From: Nitrospira sp. UBA2082
Lineage (GTDB): Bacteria > Nitrospirota > Nitrospiria > Nitrospirales > Nitrospiraceae
DNA: 28,936 bases
Direction: 5' to 3'
Assembly: GCA_002331335.1 (NCBI GenBank)
Contig: DCZO01000003.1
Location: forward strand, 28,506 to 57,441
This document shows, piece by piece, positions 22,511 through 28,936 of the stretch. Position 1 is the stretch's first letter, and each line of letters starts with the position of its first letter. The notes under the pieces are model-generated. The model saw nothing but the letters and a program-made list of their open reading frames with translations. It did not search any database and was not told the origin of the DNA. The position numbers were made by a program, and so were the translations under genes.

Positions 22511-23833
22511 TTAATTGGAACGATTCGGCCTTGTCCCTGACGATCTGAACACCCGTTTATAAATCCGATCGAGGTGCCGCAGATAATATTTTGGATTGAA
22601 GCACGCCGCGATTTCTTTCTGTTTGAGATGATGGGTAACAAAAGGATCCTTGCCCGCTAATTCCTGAAGGCCGCCTGCACCCTGCCAGGAGGCCATGGCG
22701 TTTCGCTGCACCGCTTCATACGATTCTTTACGCTGCGCGCCTTTCTCAATGAGCGCCAGCAACAACCGTTGCGAATAGACGAGGCCTCCCGTCAGTTCGA
22801 GGTTCCGCCTCATGCGATCCGGGTAGACGACCAGATGCTTGATGAGATCCGTCACTTTGGACAGCATGTAATCGGTCAGGATCGTGCTGTCCGGCATGAT
22901 GACACGCTCAACCGAGGAATGGCTGATGTCCCGTTCATGCCACAAGGCCACATTTTCCATCGCCGCCAGACTGTTGGCGCGCACGATCCGCGCCAGGCCG
23001 CAGAGGTTTTCGGAGACGATCGGATTGCGCTTGTGTGGCATGGCGGACGATCCCTTTTGGCCTTCGGAAAAATACTCCTCGGCCTCCAGCACTTCGGTCC
23101 GTTGGAGATGCCGAATTTCCGTCGCGATCTTTTCGATCGTGGCCGCGAGGAGCGCGAGTGCCGCCGCGTAGGCCGCATGCCGGTCCCGCTGAACCACCTG
23201 ATTGGAAACCGGGTCGGCCGCCAGGCGCAGTTTCGAACAGACATACTCTTCGACATCCGGCGCCTGATGCGCGAAGGTCCCCATCGCCCCGGACAGTTTC
23301 CCGACGGCGATTTGCCCGCGAACGTGCCGCAACCGCACTACATGGCGGCCGACTTCCTCATACCAGATGGCCAGCTTGAGCCCAAATGAGATCGGCTCGC
23401 CGTGAATGCCGTGCGAGCGGCCGACCATCACCGTCCGCTTGTGCTTCAACGCCTGTTTCTTGAGCACAGCACGCAAACCCTCGACACCGTCCAGGATCAG
23501 ATCCAGCGCCTCGGTCATCTGGATCGCCAGCGACGTATCGACGATGTCCGACGACGTCAGCCCCATATGCAGGAACCGGTGTTCAGGACCGACCGACTCC
23601 ATCAAGGACTCCAGGAAGGCAATGACGTCATGCTTTGTGACTTTTTCGATGTCCGCGATGCGCGCCACGTCGATCTTGGCCTTCTTACGGATCTTCGCTG
23701 CCGTGCCGCGCGGGGCTTGTCCCGCCCGTTCAAATGCCGCGCAGGCTTGCAATTCGACTTCGAGCCAGATCTCGTACTTATGTTTCAGCTCCCAGATGGC
23801 TTTCATCCGGGGCCTGGTATACCGGTCGATCAT
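22511..23833 (-). CDS. purB: Adenylosuccinate lyase
   Basis: PurB catalyses two fumarate-releasing steps, SAICAR to AICAR and adenylosuccinate to AMP. The fumarase/aspartase superfamily signature is GSSAMPHKRNP (261-271) with the catalytic serine; TSSDIVDT (93-100) and GRSHGIHG with general-acid H141 complete the active site. Length 440 is normal. The ATG at 23833 has a GAGGAAG ribosome site. It follows nusB by 75 bases in the same direction. The C-terminal tail is basic (KRVFRSSGTRPNRSN). Confidence 0.96.
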   Translation of the reverse strand: MIDRYTRPRMKAIWELKHKYEIWLEVELQACAAFERAGQAPRGTAAKIRKKAKIDVARIADIEKVTKHDVIAFLESLMESVGPEHRFLHMGLTSSDIVDTSLAIQMTEALDLILDGVEGLRAVLKKQALKHKRTVMVGRSHGIHGEPISFGLKLAIWYEEVGRHVVRLRHVRGQIAVGKLSGAMGTFAHQAPDVEEYVCSKLRLAADPVSNQVVQRDRHAAYAAALALLAATIEKIATEIRHLQRTEVLEAEEYFSEGQKGSSAMPHKRNPIVSENLCGLARIVRANSLAAMENVALWHERDISHSSVERVIMPDSTILTDYMLSKVTDLIKHLVVYPDRMRRNLELTGGLVYSQRLLLALIEKGAQRKESYEAVQRNAMASWQGAGGLQELAGKDPFVTHHLKQKEIAACFNPKYYLRHLDRIYKRVFRSSGTRPNRSN

Positions 23834-23904
23834 TGACTTCCTCGTCGTTCGTATCTCGTGAAGCGCCGCTCGTCAGACCAGGGCTGAATGCGCCTTGCGG
23901 GATA

Positions 23905-23928
23905 CGCTTCACGCTTCACGCTTCACGC
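23905..23928. repeat. Tandem heptamer repeat at the nusB 3' end
   Basis: CGCTTCA is repeated three times without change (23905-23925), followed by CGC. The last nusB codons and its TGA (23909-23911) are inside the array, so repeat-number changes would alter the nusB C-terminus. Confidence 0.7.
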
Positions 23929-24358
23929 GCGCGGTCTCTTTGCGCTTAGCTTCCAACTTCGGCTCGGATGCCAGAACCTTGTCCAACACACCGTTGACGA
24001 ACTTCGACGCCTCATCGTCGCCGAAACTCTTGGCTAACTCCACAGCCTCGTCCAGCGTCACCTTCGCCGGCACATCGTCCATCCAAAAGAATTCGTACAG
24101 ACCGGCGCGTAGAATGTTGCGATCAACGATGGGCATGCGGCTGACTTTCCAATTTGTCGCATACTTGGCAAGCACGGCGTCGATCTCCGCCTTCCGCTGC
24201 AGCACGCCGGCCACGATCTGTTCAGCAAAGGCCTTCGTGTCCTCGTCGACCTGGAGCGGTTTCCAAAACTCGTCCAGCCAGAGCCCCGGCTTCCCGTGAA
24301 TGTCGTACTGAAACAGAATCTGCATGGCTTTTTCGCGGGCCTGATGGCGACTACCCAT
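23909..24358 (-). CDS. nusB: Transcription antitermination factor NusB
   Basis: NusB with NusE binds boxA RNA to help rRNA antitermination. The 149-residue all-helical protein has SRHQAREKAMQILFQYDIHG at the N-terminus, IVDRNILRAGLYEFFWMDDV in the middle, and DEAVELAKSFGDDEASKFVNGVLD near the end, the most conserved NusB segment. The C-terminal tail (KRKETARVKREA) is basic and partly encoded by a tandem heptamer. The ribosome site before the ATG at 24358 is weak. The ribH-nusB order is common in bacteria and supports co-transcription. Confidence 0.95.
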   Translation of the reverse strand: MGSRHQAREKAMQILFQYDIHGKPGLWLDEFWKPLQVDEDTKAFAEQIVAGVLQRKAEIDAVLAKYATNWKVSRMPIVDRNILRAGLYEFFWMDDVPAKVTLDEAVELAKSFGDDEASKFVNGVLDKVLASEPKLEAKRKETARVKREA

Positions 24359-24367
24359 AGAAACACC

Positions 24368-24400
24368 GCTGACAGGATGCAGGCTGACAGGCTGACAAGA
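24368..24400. repeat. GCTGACA-type repeats between ribH and nusB
   Basis: Three close units (CGCTGACAGG, AGGCTGACAGG, GCTGACAAG) lie in the nusB leader. The inverse form occurs at about 24460-24490 inside the ribH 3' end. The same motif is found at 4648-4740. Confidence 0.55.
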
Positions 24401-24421
24401 TGAAGAGCTGGCAATGCTGAA

Positions 24422-24952
24422 TCATTGCTTTCTTTTCGCTCTCGCCAACCCATTCCCACTTGTCAGCTTGCTGCCTGTATCCTTGTCAGCCTTGATCACC
24501 CGCATCACCGTCACCATCTCGATCGCCACCTTCGCCGCCTCCCCGCCACGGTTGAATTTGGTCGGGTCCGCCCGTTCGACCGCCTGGGCCACCGTCTCCG
24601 TCGTCAGCACCCCAAATACGATCGGCACCCCGGTATCCAACGCCGCTTGACCGATCCCGCGACTCACTTCTGCACAAATGTAATCGAAATGTGGGGTGTC
24701 GCCCCGGATCACCGCCCCCAGGCAAATCACCGCGTCGAACCGACCCGATGCAGCTAGGGTTTTGGCCACCAGCGGAATCTCAAACGCCCCCGGCACCCTC
24801 ACCACTTCGACGTGGTGATCTTTGACGCCGTGTTTCGTCAGACCGTCGAGACAGGACGACAGCAGTTTGCCCGTCACGGACTGGTTGAACTTCGCGGCGA
24901 CGACTCCGAACGTCAACCCTGCCGCACGGTGAAATCGCTTGCTGGTTTTCAT
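24422..24952 (-). CDS. ribH: 6,7-dimethyl-8-ribityllumazine synthase
   Basis: RibH condenses the pyrimidine precursor with the four-carbon unit from RibB to give lumazine. FGVVAAKFNQSVTG supplies the aromatic F and N of the substrate site, VPGAFEIP and CLGAVIRGDTPHFDYI follow, with the catalytic His in TPHFDY. I use the ATG at 24952; a GTG two codons earlier (24958) is also possible. After the normal end of the fold (about VTVMRVIKAD) there is an extra tail of about 20 residues (KDTGSKLTSGNGLARAKRKQ) encoded by GCTGACA-type repeat DNA. It follows ribBA by about 70 bases. Confidence 0.95.
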   Translation of the reverse strand: MKTSKRFHRAAGLTFGVVAAKFNQSVTGKLLSSCLDGLTKHGVKDHHVEVVRVPGAFEIPLVAKTLAASGRFDAVICLGAVIRGDTPHFDYICAEVSRGIGQAALDTGVPIVFGVLTTETVAQAVERADPTKFNRGGEAAKVAIEMVTVMRVIKADKDTGSKLTSGNGLARAKRKQ

Positions 24953-25020
24953 TGCCACACAGTTGTCATGTCACAAGTCCGCACGCCTTTACGTTGGCGC
25001 TGACTGACAGACGTTCAACG

Positions 25021-26229
25021 TTAGACTTTCTTCAGAATATGCCCCAGCTTCTTCTTTTTCGTCTGCAGATATTTCACGTTCGCCGCGCGGGGCGAGATCT
25101 CGATCGGCACCCGCTCGACCACGTTCAACCCATAGCCCTCGATCCCGACAATCTTGCGCGGATTGTTCGTGATGAGCTTGATCTGGTGCAAACCGAGATT
25201 CGCCAAAATCTGCGCCCCGACGCCGTAATCCCGCAGATCAGCCTTGAAACCGAGCATCAGATTCGCCTCGACCGTATCGCTGCCCTTGTCTTGAAGCCCA
25301 TAGGCCTTGATCTTGTTGAGCAGACCGATCCCACGCCCTTCCTGATTCAGATAGAGCAGCACGCCACGGCCCTCTTTCTGGATGGTCTCCATCGCCGCAT
25401 GGAGCTGATCGCGACAATCGCAACGGAGAGAACCCAGCGCATCCGCCGTCAGACAGCCGGAATGCACCCGCACCAATGTCGGCTCTCCACTGTCCACGCG
25501 CCCCTTCACCAGCGCGATGTGTGTCACCCCGTCGATTTGATTCTCGAACGCGATCGCTTCGAACTCACCGAACGTCGTCGGCAACTTGGCGCTCGCCATG
25601 CGGCGCACGAAGGTTTCCCGCCGCATGCGGTATTCGATGAGCGCCTTCACGGTCACCATGGTCAGCTTGTGGGCCTTGGCGAATTTCGCCAACTCCGGCA
25701 CTCGCGCCATCGTGCCGTCTTCGTTCATGATCTCGCAAATGACCCCGGCTGGATACAAACCGGCCATCCGTGCCAGATCGACGGACCCTTCCGTCTGGCC
25801 GGCGCGTTTCAATACGCCCCCCTGTTGCGCCTTTAAGGGAAAGATATGGCCGGGACGCGCCAGGTCGCTTGGTTTCGATTTTGGATCGATCGCCACACGA
25901 ATCGTCGTGGCCCGGTCGGCGGCGGAGATACCGGTCGTAATATCCTTGCGCGCGTCGATCGACACGGTGAACGCCGTGCCGAATGTGGCGGTGTTCTCGA
26001 CGGCCTGCTGAGGCAGTTGCAGTTCCTCGACACGCTCCGGCGTGAGCGCCAGACAAATCAGCCCGCGCGCATGTGTCGCCATGAAATTGATGGCCTGAGG
26101 GGTCACCTTCTCGGCGGCAATGACAAGATCGCCCTCATTCTCGCGATCCTCGTCGTCCACGAGAATGATACACTTGCCCTTCTTAATGTCCTTGAGTGCG
26201 TCCTCAATGTTGTCGAACGGACTAGCCAT
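25021..26229 (-). CDS. ribBA: Bifunctional DHBP synthase / GTP cyclohydrolase II
   Basis: The N-terminal half is 3,4-dihydroxy-2-butanone-4-phosphate synthase, with the acidic loop DDEDRENEGDLVIAAE and THARGLICLALTPERVEELQ. The C-terminal half is GTP cyclohydrolase II, with zinc cysteines in SGCLTADALGSLRCDCRDQL (C-x10-C-x-C) and QEGRGIGLLNKIKAYGLQD. Both halves are complete, so it supplies both branches of riboflavin synthesis. The ATG at 26229 gives 402 residues and the usual MASPFDNIEDALKDIKKG start; the 29 residues upstream in the open frame overlap the promoter. It is the first gene of the minus-strand series and is transcribed from the promoter at 26287-26316. Confidence 0.96.
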   Translation of the reverse strand: MASPFDNIEDALKDIKKGKCIILVDDEDRENEGDLVIAAEKVTPQAINFMATHARGLICLALTPERVEELQLPQQAVENTATFGTAFTVSIDARKDITTGISAADRATTIRVAIDPKSKPSDLARPGHIFPLKAQQGGVLKRAGQTEGSVDLARMAGLYPAGVICEIMNEDGTMARVPELAKFAKAHKLTMVTVKALIEYRMRRETFVRRMASAKLPTTFGEFEAIAFENQIDGVTHIALVKGRVDSGEPTLVRVHSGCLTADALGSLRCDCRDQLHAAMETIQKEGRGVLLYLNQEGRGIGLLNKIKAYGLQDKGSDTVEANLMLGFKADLRDYGVGAQILANLGLHQIKLITNNPRKIVGIEGYGLNVVERVPIEISPRAANVKYLQTKKKKLGHILKKV

Positions 26230-26286
26230 CGTCAAGAAGTAAACTGGTGAATTGTAGATTGAAAATCGTTTAGCCGGGAGGCCCAC

Positions 26287-26316
26287 AGATAACCCTGTTT
26301 CGCCCCCGCCTGTCAA
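26287..26316 (-). promoter_or_regulatory. Predicted promoter of ribBA and the downstream array
   Basis: Minus-strand TTGACA (26311-26316), 18 bases and TTATCT (26287-26292) form a good sigma-70-type promoter. Start would be near 26280, giving a leader of about 50 bases. No FMN-riboswitch sequence is seen. The rest of 26317-26460 shows nothing else clear. Confidence 0.55.
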
Positions 26317-26460
26317 CGGAAAAAACGGGCCCCCCGCAAGACACGAAAAACATCGGCTCCCCTCGCCCTCTCGCGCGTCTGCGGACTCGTCATCCAGCCC
26401 TCGTCAGCTGTTCAGAGGAGACGTCGTCTGGCGATCCATGCCCTCCCTCCACGACGACCT

Positions 26461-26488
26461 TTGTCCCATACGGAGGTTCTGTTATAGT
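26461..26488 (+). promoter_or_regulatory. Predicted promoter of the rpoH-type gene
   Basis: TTGTCC (26461-26466), a 16-base spacer and TATAGT (26483-26488) precede the ATG by only 9 bases, so a transcript from here would be nearly leaderless. The same stretch also holds a GGAGG followed by TTCTGTTATA, discussed as a finding. Confidence 0.4.
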
Positions 26489-26497
26489 CAGCAGTCT

Positions 26498-27502
26498 ATG
26501 AGCGGAGGCGACGCAACACCGGACGACACCGAACAGGCGCTGGAGCCTGAACTCCTCGCCCCCTCGGACGAGGAGGTGATGGAGGCCGACACGGCCCCCG
26601 TCCTGCTCGATACGCCGGCCTCCGGCGGAGCGAAGCAATCCGACGAACACGCCGTGGTGCCGGTCACGGCGCTCCAACAATACCTTGCCGAGATCCGCCG
26701 CTATCCCTACCTGTCCAAAGAAGAAGAGCTCCGCCTGTTCCATGAATATCACACGCAAGGCAGCCGTGAAGCGGCGGTGAAGCTCATCATGGCCAACTTG
26801 CGCGTCTCCGTCGCGATCGCCACGGAATATCTTCACACCGGCGCCGACCACATGGATTTGATTCAAGAAGGGAACGTGGGCCTGATGCAGGCGATCAAGA
26901 AATTTGATCCGACGAAGAACGTCAGGTTCTACGCCTACGCCGCCTGGTGGTCGCGCGCGTACATTCTTCGGTATCTGCTCAATACCTATCGACTGGTCAA
27001 GGTCGGCACGACGCAGGACCAGCGGAAGCTGTTTTATAATTTGCGAAAAGAAAAGGCCAAGCTTGAACGGGAGGGGTTCGCCCCGGACACGAAACTGCTC
27101 GCCGACCGCCTCAATGTCCGTGAGCGTGACGTCATCGAGATGGACCAGCGCCTGGGGAACTGGGAGCAGTCATTGGATCAGCCGATCGGGGAGAATCAGG
27201 ACGGCAGCCTACTTGATATTCTCCCCTCCCAGCAACAACCGGCCGACGAACAACTGGCCGATCATCAGTTGCGCGCTCTTTTTCGTGCGAAACTGGCGGA
27301 ATTCATCAAAACCCTGGAGGAACGGGACGAAGACATTCTCCGAAATCGCATCCTCTCCGAGACCCCGCTGACATTGGATGAATTAGGCAACAAATACGGT
27401 ATTACGAAGGAGCGGACCCGCCAGCTGGAGACCCGCATCATCACGCGCCTGCGCGATTACATCAAGAAAGACGTGAAAGATTTTGACCGATTGCGGATGT
27501 AA
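26498..27502 (+). CDS. rpoH: RpoH-family alternative sigma factor (sigma-32 type)
   Basis: The 334-residue protein has sigma-70 regions 1.2 (LQQYLAEIRRYPYLSKEEE), 2 (DLIQEGNVGLMQAIKKFDPT; VRFYAYAAWWSRAYILRYLL) and 4 (TLDELGNKYGITKERTRQLE). The RpoH box QRKLFYNLR (about 175-183) marks the heat-shock sigma group. An acidic, low-complexity N-terminal segment of about 50 residues (SGGDATPDDTEQALEPELLA...) is unusual. The ATG at 26498 is chosen because the frame before it lies in the promoter region; a longer frame starts at 26438 with a weak ribosome site. groES and groEL lie downstream on the same strand, as expected for targets of this sigma factor. Confidence 0.9.
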   Translation: MSGGDATPDDTEQALEPELLAPSDEEVMEADTAPVLLDTPASGGAKQSDEHAVVPVTALQQYLAEIRRYPYLSKEEELRLFHEYHTQGSREAAVKLIMANLRVSVAIATEYLHTGADHMDLIQEGNVGLMQAIKKFDPTKNVRFYAYAAWWSRAYILRYLLNTYRLVKVGTTQDQRKLFYNLRKEKAKLEREGFAPDTKLLADRLNVRERDVIEMDQRLGNWEQSLDQPIGENQDGSLLDILPSQQQPADEQLADHQLRALFRAKLAEFIKTLEERDEDILRNRILSETPLTLDELGNKYGITKERTRQLETRIITRLRDYIKKDVKDFDRLRM

Positions 27503-27621
27503 CCTCCCGATCCCCCATCGGCACGACAGCCGAAAATTATCCTGGAATAGCGCAGTATCAATGAGTTATCATAGCGATTGTCCAGCTTCCCGGGGCCAAT
27601 AGAAAATCCTCGAATCCCCCC

Positions 27622-27649
27622 TTGACTTGGATTGATTGAGGACTATCTA
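27622..27649 (+). promoter_or_regulatory. Predicted promoter of groESL
   Basis: TTGACT (27622-27627), 16 bases and TATCTA (27644-27649) lie about 120 bases upstream of groES. The preceding CCCC and CTTGA also fit a sigma-32-like -35 box. A second CTTGAAA at 27662-27668 lacks a good -10. No CIRCE operator (TTAGCACTC dyad) is seen in 27503-27769, so HrcA control is not supported. The rest of this gap holds no gene. Confidence 0.45.
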
Positions 27650-27769
27650 CGGTTCCAAGTTCTTGAAAGTGGGCTTCTGCCGGGTCAACACGCCAGTGCC
27701 GTCGGACGCAGGCCCAATTCCACATCGTTCACAACATCGGGTTAACTTTCATCAGGAGGAGGTTCTGTT

Positions 27770-28069
27770 ATGAGCACAGCTGCGAAGGAAAAGAAGAACG
27801 TCGCCAAGGGATTCCAACCCCTGGGGGAACGGGTGTTCGTCACCTATACGGAAGAATTGGAACGGACCGCCGGCGGGATTTATGTGCCGGACTCAGCGAA
27901 AGAAAAGCCACAGCGTGGAGTCATTCAGGCGGTCGGCAAGAAGGTCGAGAACGTCAAAGTCGGTGACCAGGTCTTGTTCGACAAGTACTCCGGCACCAAA
28001 CTCCGCATCGAAGATGAAGATTGCTTGATCCTCAAGGAAGAAGACATCCTGGGCGTGTTCACGGCGTAA
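27770..28069 (+). CDS. groES: Co-chaperonin GroES
   Basis: GroES forms the seven-membered lid of the GroEL folding chamber. The 99-residue protein has FQPLGERVFVTYTEELERTA with the mobile loop (ERTAGGIYVPDSAKEKPQ), then RGVIQAVGKKVENVKVGDQV and LFDKYSGTKLRIEDEDCLIL. An N-terminal extension of about 13 residues (MSTAAKEKKNVAKG) is lysine-rich. AGGAGGAGG lies seven bases before the ATG. groEL follows after 97 bases. Confidence 0.97.
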   Translation: MSTAAKEKKNVAKGFQPLGERVFVTYTEELERTAGGIYVPDSAKEKPQRGVIQAVGKKVENVKVGDQVLFDKYSGTKLRIEDEDCLILKEEDILGVFTA

Positions 28070-28078
28070 TGTGGCAAG

Positions 28079-28092
28079 TGCCAACGTTGGCA
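28079..28092. other. 14-bp palindrome between groES and groEL
   Basis: TGCCAACGTTGGCA is a perfect palindrome ten bases after the groES stop. It could form a short hairpin that stabilises or attenuates the bicistronic message, or be a protein-binding site. A+T-rich sequence with repeated CTTT follows before the groEL ribosome site (GGAGG). Confidence 0.4.
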
Positions 28093-28166
28093 AGTTGGAA
28101 AGTGGATCGATGCATTTTCTAACTTTCACACTTTAGAACTTTAAGAACTTATAACGGAGGAACACC

Positions 28167-28936
28167 ATGGCAAAGCAACTCATGTACGGCGACTCGGCAC
28201 GGTCGTCCATCCTGAAAGGGGTGAACCAACTGGCGGACGCCGTCAAAGCGACACTCGGTCCGAAGGGCCGGAACGCAATTCTCGACAAGAAGTTCGGCGC
28301 GCCGACGATCACCAAGGACGGCGTGACCGTGGCCAAGGAAGTTGAGCTCAAGAATCCCTATGAAAACATGGGGGCTCAGCTGGTCCGCGAGGTCGCCAGC
28401 AAGACCAGCGACATCGCCGGTGACGGCACCACAACCGCGACGGTGCTGGCCCAGGCCATCTACCGCGAAGGCGTCAAGAACATCACCGCCGGTGCGAATC
28501 CGATGGAGATCAAGCGCGGCATCGACAAGGCCGTCGAAGCCGTGACCGCCGAGCTCAAGAAGCTCAGCAAGCCCTGTCAGAACAAGACCGAGATCTCGCA
28601 GGTCGGGACGATCTCAGCCAACAACGACAAGACCATCGGCGACCTGATTGCGGAAGCCATGGAAAAGGTCGGTAAAGACGGTGTGATCACGGTCGAAGAA
28701 GCCAAGTCGATGACCACGTCGCTCGATGTCGTCGAAGGTATGCAATTCGACCGCGGCTACATCTCCCCGTATTTCGTCACCAACGCCGAACGGATGGAAG
28801 CCTCCCTGGAAGAGCCGCTCATCCTGATCAACGAAAAGAAAATCAGCAGCATGAAGGACCTGCTCCCGCTCCTCGAGCAGGTGGCGAAGATGGGGAAGCC
28901 GCTGGTGATCCTCGCTGAAGAAGTCGAAGGTGAAGC
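28167..28936 (+). CDS. groEL: Chaperonin GroEL (5' part, runs off the window)
   Basis: The first 256 codons of GroEL are present: MAKQLMYGDSARSSILKGVN, then VKATLGPKGRNAILDKKFGA and TITKDGVTVAKEVELKNPYE. The nucleotide-site motif GDGTTTATVLAQ is intact, followed by the apical-domain region up to KMGKPLVILAEEVEGE. The ATG at 28167 has GGAGG seven bases upstream. The frame is open at the window end, so it is partial only by truncation. GroEL with GroES folds proteins in the cytoplasm. Confidence 0.97.
   Translation, partial: MAKQLMYGDSARSSILKGVNQLADAVKATLGPKGRNAILDKKFGAPTITKDGVTVAKEVELKNPYENMGAQLVREVASKTSDIAGDGTTTATVLAQAIYREGVKNITAGANPMEIKRGIDKAVEAVTAELKKLSKPCQNKTEISQVGTISANNDKTIGDLIAEAMEKVGKDGVITVEEAKSMTTSLDVVEGMQFDRGYISPYFVTNAERMEASLEEPLILINEKKISSMKDLLPLLEQVAKMGKPLVILAEEVEGE

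Noticed and set aside
26230..26440. FMN riboswitch before ribBA
   Set aside because: The conserved AGGGGCAGGGTGAAATTCCC-like core is absent; only a promoter-like pair is seen.
27503..27769. CIRCE operator before groES
   Set aside because: No TTAGCACTC/GAGTGCTAA dyad or close variant is present.
1..28936. CRISPR array, tRNA or rRNA genes
   Set aside because: I saw no regularly spaced repeats and no cloverleaf or rRNA sequence in the gaps.

Overview
The window looks like a chromosomal segment of a Nitrospira-type bacterium (phylum Nitrospirota). The main reason is a periplasmic chlorite dismutase whose sequence closely follows the Nitrospira enzyme. Moderate-to-high GC, small PurL with separate PurS and PurQ, a fused ribBA and an RpoH-type sigma factor next to groESL fit but are not diagnostic. 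The assignment is inference, because no rRNA or other marker gene is present.

Region 1 (1-1700) is an accessory islet. It holds a VapBC-type toxin-antitoxin pair, an apparently frameshifted orphan antitoxin, an orphan XRE antitoxin, an unidentified 3' gene remnant and two copies of a short element with terminal inverted repeats. Region 2 (1800-9800) holds a lipoprotein, a small membrane protein, an exopolyphosphatase (ppx/gppA) with a decayed second copy of its 3' end nearby, a coiled-coil partner of ppx, recG, a membrane-anchored TPR metallopeptidase, and an exported protein with four quinoprotein-like repeats. Region 3 (9900-13900) is a tightly packed minus-strand cluster of little-known genes: PilZ protein, 79-aa protein, MBL-fold protein, TPR protein, 145-aa protein and O-methyltransferase. 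Several are joined by ATGA overlaps.

Region 4 (13930-26230, all minus strand) is a long housekeeping array. In transcription order it runs ribBA, ribH, nusB, purB, a DUF4177-like exported protein, cld, purC, a small membrane protein, purS, purQ, two paralogous small exported proteins, purL, purF. It combines riboflavin and purine synthesis, and RibBA uses the purine product GTP. Four exported proteins, including chlorite dismutase, are embedded among these cytoplasmic enzymes. A consensus-like promoter precedes ribBA; internal hairpins and palindromes suggest further control points.

Region 5 (26460 to the end, plus strand) is a heat-shock block: rpoH-type sigma factor, groES and the 5' part of groEL, which runs off the window.

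Gaps between genes carry several short repeat types: terminal-inverted-repeat elements, GCTGACA-type repeats, a tandem heptamer and GC-rich dyads. At least two of these extend into the 3' ends of coding genes (ribH, nusB). The most notable items are cld inside the purine cluster, the paired exported H-x-H-C proteins (one apparently with a CTG start), the duplicated ppx tail, the inverted-repeat element and the unusual leader of the sigma-factor gene.
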